Below are positions 31,301 through 40,372 of a stretch of 64,000 bases of DNA, piece after piece. Each line of letters starts with the position of its first letter. Position 1 is the stretch's first letter. Below the pieces are notes generated by a model. That model was not told the origin of the DNA, searched no databases, and saw only the letters and a program-made list of their open reading frames with translations. The position numbers and the translations under genes are program-made. This DNA is from Bradyrhizobium sp. SZCCT0231 (lineage in GTDB: Bacteria; Pseudomonadota; Alphaproteobacteria; Rhizobiales; Xanthobacteraceae): NCBI RefSeq assembly GCF_018130245.1, contig NZ_JAFCKP010000020.1, positions 29,898 to 93,897 on the forward strand. The letters are read 5' to 3'.

Positions 31301-32226
31301 GGGGCCGGCGCGTTGCCTGGAACGTTGCGGCCTTTCTTTTCACGATGACGTCGGTCGCCGTTGCGGCCGACGATCCCCTGAAGATCTGTCTCGACGAGGA
31401 CCGGCCGCCGCTCTCGATGCACCACCGCGGCAAGCCGGATGCCGGCTTCGACGTGCTGCTGGCGCAGGCGATCGCCGAGCGGCTCGGACGGCCGCTGGCG
31501 ATCCAGTGGTTCGAGAGCAGGCTGGACGAGGATTCGAGCCCGCAGCTCGAAGCCAACGCGCTGCTCTCGGACGGGCGCTGCTCGCTCGTCGGCGGCTACG
31601 CGCTGACGCAGGATTCGCTCGTCGCGCCCGGGATGAAGACGGCGCGCTTGCCGGATTTCGCCGGGGCCACACGCGACGATCGGCGGCGCCGCGTCCCGCT
31701 GGGCGTGCTCGCGCCGAGCCAGCCTTACGTCTATTCGCCGATGACGGTGGTGCTGGGGCCGAAGGCCCGTGGCCGCAGGATCAGCGACATCGGCGATCTC
31801 GCCGGCCTTCGTCTCGTCATCGAGAGCGGGTCTCTCGGCGACGCCATCCTGATGACCTTCGACAAGGGACGCCTGATCGACAGCATCACCCATCTCGTCC
31901 CCGGCCGCGACGATCTGCTGGGTGCGCTCCAGCGCGGAGACCATGACGCGACGCTGATCGATCTTGCCCGCTTCGATGCCCATCGCGCCGCGCACCCCGA
32001 CACGGCGATTACGGCGTCCGGCTACCACTACCCGATCGGAGCCAATCGCGGCTATGTCGGGCTCGCCAATGATGGCGCGCTGATCGGGGCGGTCGACAAG
32101 GCGCTGACCGAGCTCGCCGCCGAGGGCAAGATCGCCGAATTCGGCAAGCAGGCCGGCCTCACCTATCTGCCGCCGCGCGAGCCCGCGATTCTCGGCGATG
32201 TCTGGACGAAGATCATCCAGCGGTGA
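31297..32226 (+). CDS. MoxJ/XoxJ-like periplasmic substrate-binding protein
   Basis: A 309-residue protein of the SBP_bac_3 fold. Signal peptide (FLFTMTSVAVAADD) and mature start LKICLDEDRPPLSMHHRGKPDAGFDVLLAQAIAERLG. It belongs to the family that accompanies quinoprotein dehydrogenases without a transporter. Its ATG overlaps the cytochrome stop by 4 bases; GGAGGA precedes it. In this operon it should act on the ExaF-like dehydrogenase. It differs from the other MoxJ-like protein at 19024, so each may serve a different dehydrogenase. Confidence 0.82.
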   Translation: MRGRRVAWNVAAFLFTMTSVAVAADDPLKICLDEDRPPLSMHHRGKPDAGFDVLLAQAIAERLGRPLAIQWFESRLDEDSSPQLEANALLSDGRCSLVGGYALTQDSLVAPGMKTARLPDFAGATRDDRRRRVPLGVLAPSQPYVYSPMTVVLGPKARGRRISDIGDLAGLRLVIESGSLGDAILMTFDKGRLIDSITHLVPGRDDLLGALQRGDHDATLIDLARFDAHRAAHPDTAITASGYHYPIGANRGYVGLANDGALIGAVDKALTELAAEGKIAEFGKQAGLTYLPPREPAILGDVWTKIIQR

Positions 32227-32240
32227 ATGGAAAGGTTCTG

Positions 32241-32410
32241 GTGTCCCGGACGCGCTGCAACGCCTGTTAGCGTTGCGGCGCAGAGCCGGGACCCATGCGG
32301 CATAGCTTGCGGTTGAGGTATGGACCCCGGCTCTGCAGCGCACCGCTGAAGTAGCGCTGCCATAGCGCGTCGCAGACGCGCGTAAACGCGCTGATGGCGT
32401 CCGGGGCACG
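32241..32410. repeat. Dispersed intergenic repeat element (Bradyrhizobium-type)
   Basis: The arms GTGTCCCGGACGCGCTGCA and CGTCCGGGGCACG bound an inner pair, GCAGAGCCGGGACCCAT and ATGGACCCCGGCTCTGC, that is nearly complementary. I recall this element from many Bradyrhizobium intergenic regions. It fills most of the space between the MoxJ-like gene and the Bug gene. No gene is seen in 32227-32525. Confidence 0.6.
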
Positions 32411-32525
32411 AACGCCGCGCCCACCATGTCCCACTGCCTGACCGAATGCGCCAATCTGTCTCGCCCGCCGACCATGCCGGCGCCAGCCTGATGCAGTAGG
32501 TTCGGCAGAAATCCGGGAGAGAATC

Positions 32526-33539
32526 ATGTCCGCCAAACTCGATCGCCGCCACTTCATCGCCGCCGGTACCACCGCACTGGCGATGCCGTTCGTCGTACGC
32601 AACGCATCGGCGCAAAGCACATCGCAAGGGACATCACAAAGCACTTGGCCGGCGCGGCAGATTCGCATGATTTGCAGCTACCCCGCCGGCGGCCAGACCG
32701 ACCTGCTCGCGCGCGCCTACGGCGAATTCATCTCCAAGCAGGTCGGCAAGACCGTCGTCATCGAGAACAAGCCCGGCGCCTCCGGCGCGATCGGCACGGC
32801 GGAGGTCGCCCGCGCCGAGCCCGACGGCCACACCATCCTGTGCTCGATCTCGACCACCTACATCATGAACCGGGTGGTGATGAAGAATCCCGGCTACGAC
32901 ATGGACAAGGATCTGACGCTCGTCAGCGTCATTCCGGGCGCCGGCCTGTTGCTGGTGGCGAACCCGAAGACCGGGATCAAGACGCTGGAGGATTTCGTCG
33001 CCTTCGCGCGCAAGAGCGGCAAGGTGAACTTCGGCACCTACAGCGTGGGCTCGTCGCCGCACATGACGATCAACGAGCTCAACAAGCAGTACGGCCTCAA
33101 CATCGAGCCGGTGCACTATCGCGGCGAGGCGCCGATGTGGACGGGAATGCTGGAAGGCACGCTCGATGCCGCGATGGGCAGCTACACGGCCGCACAGTCG
33201 GTCCTGCAAAGCGACCGCGGCACCGTCTTCGCCGTGCATTCGAAGAAGGTCGATGCAATTCCGACCATCAAGACTCTTCCCGAGCAGGGCGCGACGTCAA
33301 AATTCTTCACCGTGAGCGGGTTCACCGGCTGGGCAGTGCCGAAGGCGACGCCACAGCCGGTGGTCGATCGCATCGCCGAGCTCTGCGTCGCCGCCAACAG
33401 CGATCCGAAGGTGAAGGAGGTTCTCGCGACCTTCGTGCTCGAACCTGCAATCGGCTTCAAGGAAACCAATGCGCTGTACCAGCGCGAGCTGCCAATCTGG
33501 ATCGAGAGCGCAAAGTCGCTCGGCCTCGAGCCCGCCTGA
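32526..33539 (+). CDS. Tripartite tricarboxylate transporter (Bug/TctC) receptor
   Basis: A 337-residue periplasmic binding protein of the Bug family. It has a twin-arginine-type leader (DRRHFIAAGTTALAMPF), then IRMICSYPAGGQTDLLARAYGEF, which matches the family's ligand loop, and GFTGWAVPKATP toward the C-terminus. A short repeat (QSTSQGTSQST) lies just after the leader. Bug proteins bind carboxylates such as citrate or dicarboxylates, often without a linked transporter, and none is here. It looks inserted among the PQQ genes; a functional tie to alcohol oxidation is not evident. Confidence 0.85.
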   Translation: MSAKLDRRHFIAAGTTALAMPFVVRNASAQSTSQGTSQSTWPARQIRMICSYPAGGQTDLLARAYGEFISKQVGKTVVIENKPGASGAIGTAEVARAEPDGHTILCSISTTYIMNRVVMKNPGYDMDKDLTLVSVIPGAGLLLVANPKTGIKTLEDFVAFARKSGKVNFGTYSVGSSPHMTINELNKQYGLNIEPVHYRGEAPMWTGMLEGTLDAAMGSYTAAQSVLQSDRGTVFAVHSKKVDAIPTIKTLPEQGATSKFFTVSGFTGWAVPKATPQPVVDRIAELCVAANSDPKVKEVLATFVLEPAIGFKETNALYQRELPIWIESAKSLGLEPA

Positions 33540-33601
33540 TCTCAGAACGCCGGGCCGTGTCAGGAGGATGGGCCTCGCCAACCTCCTTCTGAAAACCAGG
33601 C

Positions 33602-34570
33602 CTAGTGCTCGCCCGCGCTTGCCGTGCCCTGCTGTGCCTTGTGGATCGAGGACGGCACCACGCCGAAATATTTCCGGAACACCCGGCTGAAATGCGATGA
33701 GCTGGAGAAGCCCCAGGAGAAGGCGACGTCGGTGATGGTCTTGCCGGCGTGGGCCTCGAGCTCCTGGCGGCAGTTCTGCAACCGCGCCTGCCAGATGTAG
33801 TCGCTCACCGTGGTGCCGCGCTCCGAAAACAGCATGTGCAGATAGCGCTTGGAGCAGCCGAGCTCGGTCGAGATCTGGTCGATGCACAAATCCGGATCGC
33901 GCAAGTGCTCACGGATGAAGAACTGCGCGCGCACATACATCGCTTCAGGCCCGACACGGTCGAACATCGTGTCGGCTTCGCGCAGCGGCAGCAGCAACAG
34001 GTCGATCAGCGAATCGGCGACACCGACCGCGCTGTTCGCCGACAGCTTTGCAGCCTCGTCGAAGGTGGCATGGACGAAATCGTGGGCGATCCGCCCGGTA
34101 CCCGTCTTCGCGGTCAATTTGCAGGCGGGCATCCGCTGCGACGGGAATCCGCGGTCGCGCAGCAGCGCCTTCGGCACGATCACCACGTCGTGACGGGTAA
34201 AGGCGGGGCTGATGATCGAATGCGGGCAGGAGACGTCATAGGCGATGATGTCGCCGGGGTTGATTTCGATGTGGCGACCTTCCTGCTCGAAATAGGACAC
34301 GCCGTAGGTTTGGAAGTGGATTTTGATATACGGGTGCGCATTGGCCTTGGCGCGCGCCAACGTGTGCGCGATGCGATGCTGGCTGACCTCGATCTGGCAG
34401 AGCTTCAGACGCGAGACCGTGGTGTAGTCGATGCGACCTTCGAGCGAGGACGCCTCCAGCGGATCGACGTCGAAATACCCGCACAGGCTCGTCAGCCCGT
34501 CGATCCAACTCTGGATCTGCCGCTTCGGCGTCATTCCAGTCGTCGAGAGCGTGTGAATGGTGTCGGACAT
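33602..34570 (-). CDS. AraC-family transcriptional regulator
   Basis: A 322-residue regulator. The N-terminal two-thirds are an AraC-binding-like (cupin) ligand domain (GRHIEINPGDIIAYDVSCPHSI). The C-terminal 100 residues hold two helix-turn-helix motifs (LCIDQISTELGCSKRYLHMLF and ITDVAFSWGFSSSSHFSRVF). It is divergent from xoxF over a 514-base intergenic region, so it is a candidate regulator of xoxF. The inducer is unknown. The start at 34570 (MSDTIHTL) fits the family; a longer frame to 34615 adds 15 residues. A Met-rich or metal-binding motif is not visible. Confidence 0.83.
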   Translation of the reverse strand: MSDTIHTLSTTGMTPKRQIQSWIDGLTSLCGYFDVDPLEASSLEGRIDYTTVSRLKLCQIEVSQHRIAHTLARAKANAHPYIKIHFQTYGVSYFEQEGRHIEINPGDIIAYDVSCPHSIISPAFTRHDVVIVPKALLRDRGFPSQRMPACKLTAKTGTGRIAHDFVHATFDEAAKLSANSAVGVADSLIDLLLLPLREADTMFDRVGPEAMYVRAQFFIREHLRDPDLCIDQISTELGCSKRYLHMLFSERGTTVSDYIWQARLQNCRQELEAHAGKTITDVAFSWGFSSSSHFSRVFRKYFGVVPSSIHKAQQGTASAGEH

Positions 34571-35084
34571 TAATCCAGCCACTGGTTTGATCCGGAGATT
34601 CGGCGCGAATCGCAACCAGCGCTGCCGGAGCCCTCAGCCGTGATTGCGTGACGTTTACCTCGAATTCGAGCGGTCTCTTGCAACGAGCGCCATCATTCCA
34701 TTGCCACTCTTGAAACTTAATCCTCCGCCTTAGTTGCAGCGCCGTCAAGGGGAACCTGAGCGTAGAAGGCGGTCTCAAAGGCGCGCCGAAGCCGCTGAAT
34801 TCGCTACTGCAAAATCAAAATCTTCGCCTCCGTGCGCTGTCGAGCAAACCGGCTTCTCTCTTGGGCAAGTTTCCCGATGGCGAAGGCGTTAGGGATTGCG
34901 GCAGGAACAATAAGAACGGGCCGCTCCCGCACGTGGACCCGTGGCTCTCATCAGGAGGAGGAAACAGCACAGCATCGTTTCTGGTCCCAATCGTGACCGC
35001 CCTGCACGAGCAGACGCCGGACGAGAAGCCCGGCGATTGAGCAATGCTTCGGAAACAATAAACGAGACCAACGGAGGAATAACT
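34571..35084. promoter_or_regulatory. xoxF: Divergent promoter region for araC-type regulator and xoxF
   Basis: These 514 bases have no convincing gene. They carry the likely xoxF promoter and the shared CTTGNNCAAG motif. A GGAGGA lies 8 bases before the xoxF ATG. An A-rich patch (GCAAAATCAAAATC) near 34808 is a plausible promoter-proximal region; no clear -35/-10 pair can be named. Confidence 0.6.
34841..34875. promoter_or_regulatory. Possible regulator site upstream of xoxF
   Basis: GCAA at 34844 and GCAA at 34865 are 21 bases apart, and the core CTTGGGCAAG (34860-34869) is a near palindrome. About 210 bases upstream of the xoxF start. The same layout occurs upstream of pqqA, and a shorter version between lanM and the ExaF-like gene. 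It is a candidate FlhR or AraC-type site; unverified. Confidence 0.4.
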
Positions 35085-36890
35085 ATGCGCAAGGTGCTAC
35101 TGGCGACCTATCTCGGCTCCGCGGCGGCTCTCGCCGTCGGCAGCGCTTCAGCCAATGACGAGCTGATCAAGATGTCGCAGAACCCGAAGGACTGGGTGAT
35201 GCCGGCGGGCGACTATGCCAACACCCGCTATTCCAAGCTGAACCAGATCAACGCTCAGAACGTCGGCAAGCTCCAGGTCGCCTGGACCTTCTCGACCGGC
35301 GTGCTGCGCGGCCATGAAGGCGGCCCACTGATCATCGGCAACGTCATGTACGTCCACACGCCGTTCCCGAACAAGGTCTACGCTATTGACCTTTCCAATG
35401 AGAACAAGATCATCTGGAAGTACGAGCCGAAGCAGGATCCGAACGTCATTCCGGTGATGTGCTGCGACACGGTCAACCGCGGCCTGTCCTACGGTGACGG
35501 CAAGATCATCCTGCATCAGGCCGACACCAACCTCGTCGCGCTCGACGCCAAGACCGGCCAGGTGGCCTGGTCTGCGACCAACGGCAATCCCGCGAAGGGC
35601 GAGACCGGCACGTCGGCCGCGCTGGTCGTCAAGGACAAGGTCCTGGTCGGCATCTCCGGCGGTGAGTTCGGCGTGCAGTGCCACATGACCGCATACGACC
35701 TCAAGAGCGGCAAGCAGGTCTGGCGCGCCTATTCCGAAGGTCCGGATGACCAGATCAAGTTCGATCCGGCCAAGACGACGTCGCTCGGCAAGCCGGTCGG
35801 AGCCGACTCCAGCTTGAAGACCTGGCAGGGCGATCAGTGGAAGATCGGTGGCGGCTGCACCTGGGGCTGGATCTCCTACGATCCCGCTCTGAACATGGTG
35901 TACTACGGATCGGGCAACCCCTCGACCTGGAATCCGAAGCAGCGTCCCGGCGACAACAAATGGTCCATGACCATTTTCGCGCGCGACGCGGACTCCGGCA
36001 TGGCCAAGTGGGTCTACCAGATGACGCCCCACGACGAGTGGGACTATGACGGCGTCAACGAGATGATCCTCACGGATCAGCAGATCAACGGGCAGCCGCG
36101 CAAGCTCCTGACCCATTTCGACCGCAACGGCCTCGCTTACACGATGGACCGTGAAAACGGCGAACTGCTGGTCGCCGAGAAATACGATCCGAAGGTGAAC
36201 TGGACCTCCGGCGTCGACATGAACAAGAGCTCTCCGACCTATGGCCGCCCGAAGGTGCTCGACGCAGCTTCGACGGACAAGGCGGGCGAGGACGTCAACG
36301 TGAAGGGCATCTGCCCGGCGGCGCTCGGCACCAAGGACGAGCAGCCGGCAGCCTACTCGCCGGACACGCAGCTGTTCTACGTTCCGACCAACCACGTCTG
36401 CATGGACTACGAACCGTTCAAGGTGAGCTACACCGCGGGCCAGCCCTATGTGGGTGCGACGCTCTCGATGTATCCGCCGCAGGGTGAAAGCCACATGGGC
36501 AACTTCATCGCCTGGGACGGCAAGACCGGCAAGATCGTCTGGTCGAACAAGGAGCAGTTCTCGGTCTGGTCGGGTGCGCTCGCAACCGCCGGCGGCGTGG
36601 TGTTCTACGGCACGCTCGAAGGCTATCTGAAGGCGGTCGATGCCAAGTCCGGCAAGGAGCTCTACAAGTTCAAGACTCCCTCCGGCATCATCGGCAACGT
36701 CACGACCTATGAGAACGGCGGCAAGCAGTACGTTGCCGTGCTCTCCGGCGTGGGTGGCTGGGCCGGCATCGGTCTGGCCGCAGGTCTGACCGATCCGACC
36801 GCCGGTCTCGGCGCCGTCGGTGGCTACGCGGCCCTCAGCAACTACACGGCACTCGGCGGCACGCTGACCGTGTTCTCGCTGCCGAACTAG
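35085..36890 (+). CDS. xoxF: Lanthanide-dependent methanol dehydrogenase XoxF
   Basis: A 601-residue periplasmic PQQ enzyme that oxidises methanol to formaldehyde (and may go on to formate). Signal peptide ([14 protein letters not shown]), vicinal disulfide Cys126-Cys127 ([10 protein letters not shown]), propeller docking motifs, and the catalytic Asp320 with the lanthanide-specific Asp322 ([12 protein letters not shown]). Calcium-type MxaF has Ala at the second position. Length and ends (LTVFSLPN) match the XoxF5 clade of rhizobia. It is followed by a perfect hairpin at 36907-36935 and then by its cytochrome (xoxG), formaldehyde dehydrogenase and gfa. No mxaI small subunit is present, as expected for XoxF. 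GGAGGA precedes the ATG. Confidence 0.97.
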   Translation: MRKVLLATYLGSAAALAVGSASANDELIKMSQNPKDWVMPAGDYANTRYSKLNQINAQNVGKLQVAWTFSTGVLRGHEGGPLIIGNVMYVHTPFPNKVYAIDLSNENKIIWKYEPKQDPNVIPVMCCDTVNRGLSYGDGKIILHQADTNLVALDAKTGQVAWSATNGNPAKGETGTSAALVVKDKVLVGISGGEFGVQCHMTAYDLKSGKQVWRAYSEGPDDQIKFDPAKTTSLGKPVGADSSLKTWQGDQWKIGGGCTWGWISYDPALNMVYYGSGNPSTWNPKQRPGDNKWSMTIFARDADSGMAKWVYQMTPHDEWDYDGVNEMILTDQQINGQPRKLLTHFDRNGLAYTMDRENGELLVAEKYDPKVNWTSGVDMNKSSPTYGRPKVLDAASTDKAGEDVNVKGICPAALGTKDEQPAAYSPDTQLFYVPTNHVCMDYEPFKVSYTAGQPYVGATLSMYPPQGESHMGNFIAWDGKTGKIVWSNKEQFSVWSGALATAGGVVFYGTLEGYLKAVDAKSGKELYKFKTPSGIIGNVTTYENGGKQYVAVLSGVGGWAGIGLAAGLTDPTAGLGAVGGYAALSNYTALGGTLTVFSLPN

Positions 36891-36906
36891 GCCCATCAGC
36901 ATCGCT

Positions 36907-36935
36907 CCGGCGCGTGGATCAGCTCCACGCGCCGG
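36907..36935 (+). terminator. Intercistronic hairpin between xoxF and xoxG
   Basis: A perfect 12-bp stem (CCGGCGCGTGGA / TCCACGCGCCGG) with a TCAGC loop starts 16 bases after the xoxF stop and has no T-run. It is likely to lower readthrough, keeping xoxF mRNA in excess over the cytochrome and aldehyde genes. Confidence 0.7.
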
Positions 36936-36970
36936 CTCGTCTCCACCGAATGCCTTCGAGGAAGAATCTC

Positions 36971-37492
36971 TTGCGTAAAATCTGCTCTGTCATTGCTGTG
37001 ATGATCTTCGTTGCGTCCGGAGGAGTTGCGGTCGCGGACGGTCCGGGCGACCCGGCCGCCGTGAAGAAGGAAGACGACGGGAAGTGGCTCGATAAGGAGG
37101 GAAATCCCACCTACAAGATTTCGGCCGACGGCACCGTGGACTGGTTCACCTATTCCGGATACCGCCGCTATCACTCAGACTGTCATGTGTGCCACGGCCC
37201 CGACGGCATGGGCTCCACCTACGCACCGGCGCTGAAGGATTCCGTCAAGTCGATGAGCTATGGCGACTTTATCGGCGTGATCGCCTCCGGTCGCAAGAAC
37301 ATCTCGACTGCGCAGGAGAACGTCATGCCGGCCTTCGGCGACAACCCGAACGTCGCCTGCTATATGGACGATCTGTACGTCTATCTGCGCGCCCGCTCCA
37401 CCGAAGCATGGGGCCGGCAGCGTCCCTCCAAGAAGGAGGAGAAACCGGAGGCCTACACTAAGGCGGAAGACGCCTGCATGGGCAAGAAATGA
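36971..37492 (+). CDS. xoxG: XoxG-like cytochrome c, methanol metabolism-related (four-cysteine type)
   Basis: A monohaem cytochrome c of about 173 residues that should accept electrons from XoxF. Signal peptide ([17 protein letters not shown]). Haem-binding CHVCH near residue 72 and two further cysteines (NVACYMDD and EDACMGKK). This is the four-Cys methanol-related cytochrome family. TTG at 36971 is the better start: GAGGAAG lies 6 bases before it and the leader then begins [10 protein letters not shown]. An ATG at 36950 would add seven residues (MPSRKNL) and has no ribosome site. The C-terminal Lys/Glu-rich tail is typical of the family. Confidence 0.88.
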   Translation: MRKICSVIAVMIFVASGGVAVADGPGDPAAVKKEDDGKWLDKEGNPTYKISADGTVDWFTYSGYRRYHSDCHVCHGPDGMGSTYAPALKDSVKSMSYGDFIGVIASGRKNISTAQENVMPAFGDNPNVACYMDDLYVYLRARSTEAWGRQRPSKKEEKPEAYTKAEDACMGKK

Positions 37493-37553
37493 ACGCTACG
37501 AGGACTGCCGAGACTGCCTCTTGGCGCCCTACGAGAATCTGAGGAGTTTTACG

Positions 37554-38663
37554 ATGAAGACACGTGCCGCCGTTGCTTTCGAAGCCAAGAAGCCGCTCGA
37601 GATCGTCGAGGTCGATCTGGAAGGCCCGAAGGCCGGCGAAGTCCTGGTCGAGATCAAGGCGACGGGCATCTGCCATACCGACGCCTACACGCTCGACGGC
37701 TTCGACAGCGAGGGAATTTTCCCATCGATCCTGGGACATGAGGGAGCGGGCATCATACGCGAGATCGGCCCGGGCGTGACCTCGGTGAAGCCGGGCGATC
37801 ACGTCATCCCGCTTTACACGCCGGAATGCCGGCAGTGCAAAAGCTGCCTCAGCCAGAAGACCAATCTCTGCACCGCGATCCGCGCGACGCAGGGCAAGGG
37901 CGTGATGCCTGACGGCACCAGCCGCTTCTCCTACAAGGGCAAGCCGATCTACCACTACATGGGCTGCTCGACCTTCTCGAACTTCACCGTGCTGCCCGAG
38001 ATCGCGGTGGCCAAAATTCGCGAGGACGCGCCGTTCGACAAGAGCTGCTACATCGGCTGCGGCGTCACCACCGGCGTCGGTGCCGTCGTCAACACCGCCA
38101 AGGTCGAGCCGGGCGCCAACGTGGTCGTGTTCGGCCTCGGCGGCATTGGCCTCAATGTCATCCAGGGCGCCAAGATGGCCGGCGCCGACAAGATCATCGG
38201 CGTCGACGTCAACGACTCCAAGGAAGATTGGGGCCGCCGGTTCGGTATGACCCATTTCGTCAACCCGAAGAAGGTCACCGGCGACATCGTTCAGCACCTG
38301 GTCGGCCTCACCGATGGCGGCGCCGACTACACCTTCGACTGCACCGGCAACACCACCGTGATGCGCCAGGCGCTGGAAGCCTGCCATCGCGGCTGGGGCA
38401 CCTCGATCATCATCGGCGTCGCCGAAGCCGGCAAGGAGATCGCCACTCGCCCGTTCCAGCTCGTCACCGGGCGCAACTGGCGCGGCACTGCCTTCGGCGG
38501 CGCGCGCGGGCGCACCGACGTGCCGAAGATCGTCGACTGGTACATGAACGGAAAGATCCAGATCGATCCGATGATCACCCACGTGCTCAAGCTCGAGGAG
38601 ATCAACAAGGGTTTTGACCTCATGCACGAGGGCAAATCCATCCGTTCAGTCGTCGTCTACTAG
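37554..38663 (+). CDS. frmA: S-(hydroxymethyl)glutathione dehydrogenase / class III alcohol dehydrogenase
   Basis: A 369-residue zinc enzyme that oxidises S-hydroxymethylglutathione to S-formylglutathione with NAD. Catalytic zinc motif [18 protein letters not shown], the structural-zinc lobe [15 protein letters not shown], and the Rossmann motif [14 protein letters not shown] are intact. The sequence [22 protein letters not shown] is the class III signature. Elsewhere it is called flhA (Paracoccus), adhC or frmA. The gene lies after xoxG, so methanol oxidation and formaldehyde removal are linked. Product goes to FghA, encoded at 12064. Confidence 0.95.
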   Translation: MKTRAAVAFEAKKPLEIVEVDLEGPKAGEVLVEIKATGICHTDAYTLDGFDSEGIFPSILGHEGAGIIREIGPGVTSVKPGDHVIPLYTPECRQCKSCLSQKTNLCTAIRATQGKGVMPDGTSRFSYKGKPIYHYMGCSTFSNFTVLPEIAVAKIREDAPFDKSCYIGCGVTTGVGAVVNTAKVEPGANVVVFGLGGIGLNVIQGAKMAGADKIIGVDVNDSKEDWGRRFGMTHFVNPKKVTGDIVQHLVGLTDGGADYTFDCTGNTTVMRQALEACHRGWGTSIIIGVAEAGKEIATRPFQLVTGRNWRGTAFGGARGRTDVPKIVDWYMNGKIQIDPMITHVLKLEEINKGFDLMHEGKSIRSVVVY

Positions 38664-38695
38664 CTCGCAGCCATCACACCAAGGAGGATCGACCC

Positions 38696-39259
38696 ATGAC
38701 TGTTGCACTCCATCCCTCGATCGACAACGGCATCAAACAAGGCAGCGGCAGCTTTGCCGGCGGCACCCTGGTCTGCAAATGCAAGGACCACCCGGTCAAG
38801 GTCGGCATCAAGGGCGACGTCGCGCACAATCACGCCTGCGGCTGCACCAAGTGCTGGAAGCCGCAAGGTGCGACGTTCTCCGTCGTCGCCGTGGTGCCGC
38901 GCCAGAACGTCACGGTGCTCGAGAACGGCGACAAGCTCCAGATCGTCGACCCCTCGGCGGTGATCCAGCGCCACGCCTGCAAGGCCTGCGGCACGCACAT
39001 GTACGGCCGCATCGAGAACAAGAACCATCCGTTCTACGGCCTCGATTTCATCCATCCCGAACTGTTCCAGGAGCAGGGTTCGCAGGCGCCGCAATTCGCC
39101 GCCTTCGTCTCCTCGGTGATCGAATCCGGCGTGAAGCCGGAGCAGATGGCCGGCATCCGCGCGCGGCTGAAGGAGATCGGACTCGAGCCGTATGACTGCC
39201 TGTCGCCGGCGCTGATGGACGCGATCGCGACCCACGTGGCGAAAGCCAAAGCCGCCTAG
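38696..39259 (+). CDS. gfa: Glutathione-dependent formaldehyde-activating enzyme Gfa
   Basis: A 187-residue zinc protein of the Gfa/CENP-V fold that promotes the condensation of formaldehyde with glutathione. Zinc-binding cysteines are in [20 protein letters not shown] and [10 protein letters not shown]. It is a full match to the formaldehyde-activating branch in length. It follows the dehydrogenase gene by 32 bases with AAGGAGGA ahead of the ATG, the last gene of the xoxF-xoxG-frmA-gfa run. Confidence 0.93.
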   Translation: MTVALHPSIDNGIKQGSGSFAGGTLVCKCKDHPVKVGIKGDVAHNHACGCTKCWKPQGATFSVVAVVPRQNVTVLENGDKLQIVDPSAVIQRHACKACGTHMYGRIENKNHPFYGLDFIHPELFQEQGSQAPQFAAFVSSVIESGVKPEQMAGIRARLKEIGLEPYDCLSPALMDAIATHVAKAKAA

Positions 39260-39287
39260 GAGGGCCGCCTGAACTGGCTGGGCCGCC

Positions 39288-39327
39288 GAGTCTTGGCCAG
39301 AGTCTTGGTCAGAGTCTTGGCCAGACC
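39288..39327. repeat. Three-copy short tandem repeat after gfa
   Basis: Three near-identical units of GAGTCTTGGCCAGA (one with T for C) at 39288, 39302 and 39314 lie just after gfa. They directly precede the terminator hairpin. The unit period is 14 then 12. Confidence 0.6.
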
Positions 39328-39335
39328 TTCTTCGG

Positions 39336-39367
39336 CTCGCTGGCGCCTATCGCCGCCAGCGAGCCGC
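39336..39367 (+). terminator. Hairpin terminator after gfa
   Basis: A perfect 12-bp stem (GGCTCGCTGGCG / CGCCAGCGAGCC) with an 8-base loop, 77 bases after the gfa stop. It probably ends the xox operon. The remaining 39368-39918 holds no gene that I can support; the T-rich run AGCTTTTTTCGTTTTCG near 39570 is the only other notable feature. Confidence 0.6.
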
Positions 39368-39918
39368 ACGGGTCCCCCGTTCCGGGACCACCGCGGCGAT
39401 GCCGCCGCTTCTGCACCACGCGCATGTGAGGGCCATCAGCTCCTCAGTCCTGGTCTCTGAATGACTGCGCAGGACCGTCCGCTTCCTGCTCGAAGCTCGC
39501 GGTGCTTGCGTTCTCCCTCCCTCGACTGAGGCATCCTGCTTCGTCCGCGCAGTCTTCCTGGCGGACGAAGCTTTTTTCGTTTTCGTTGCGCGTATTTCAC
39601 AAGCACGCGAGGGGAAGACACGCCCTGCTTTTGACAAACCATCGATGCAATCTTTTCCCGGTGAGAACACTCGGCTGTGAACGCCGGGCCGGGGCGATCT
39701 CTGCTACGGTCGCCCCGTCACGATGCCGCGCGAAATACAATCAATTAAGAACAAAACGGGAGGTATCGAGCACATCCAGACATCGCCATTGGCGTTCCTG
39801 CCCCCTTCGGGATGTGCCCGCGCGGGATGACAGCGGGATGTGGCGAGACGATGCGAGGACCGTCGCCGACCGGCGGCGGACTTGAATTTGGCATGCTTAT
39901 GAAGAGCGAGGGACGATC

Positions 39919-40371
39919 ATGATCAAGGTGAAGATCAACGGCCAGGAACAGAGCTGGGACGGCGACCCGGATCTCCCGCTACTCTGGTTCCTGCGTGACG
40001 AGGCCGGGCTGACCGGCACCAAATACGGCTGCGGCCAGGCCCTGTGCGGTGCCTGCACCGTCATCGTCGACAAGGAAGCCGTGCGCGCCTGCATCACCTC
40101 GGTCAACGACGTCGCCGGACGCGAGGTCACCACGATCGAGGGATTGCATCCGAACGGCGATCATCCGGTGCAGAAGGCCTGGCGCCAGGTCAACGTGCCC
40201 CAATGCGGCTTCTGCCAGGCCGGCCAGATCATGCAGGCCGCAGCCCTCCTGATGGACAACCCGAAACCCTCGCATGACCAGATCCGCGAGGCGATGTCCG
40301 GCAACATCTGCCGTTGCGGCTGCTACCAGCGCATCGAGAACGCCGTCCATCTCGCGTCGACGGGGGTGTGA
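39919..40371 (+). CDS. (2Fe-2S) small subunit of a molybdenum hydroxylase (IorA-type)
   Basis: A 150-residue protein with the plant-type [2Fe-2S] set ([13 protein letters not shown]) and the second cluster set ([19 protein letters not shown]). It matches the small subunit of isoquinoline 1-oxidoreductase-like enzymes. It passes electrons from the molybdenum subunit encoded next. There is no leader, so it would be exported with its Tat-signal partner. Spaced two bases from the large-subunit gene, clearly one operon. Confidence 0.92.
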   Translation: MIKVKINGQEQSWDGDPDLPLLWFLRDEAGLTGTKYGCGQALCGACTVIVDKEAVRACITSVNDVAGREVTTIEGLHPNGDHPVQKAWRQVNVPQCGFCQAGQIMQAAALLMDNPKPSHDQIREAMSGNICRCGCYQRIENAVHLASTGV

Positions 40372-40372
40372 C

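Noticed and set aside
39347-39670. Minus-strand 107-residue Arg/Thr-rich frame after gfa
   Set aside because: Composition looks like random high-GC DNA and it covers one arm of the terminator hairpin.
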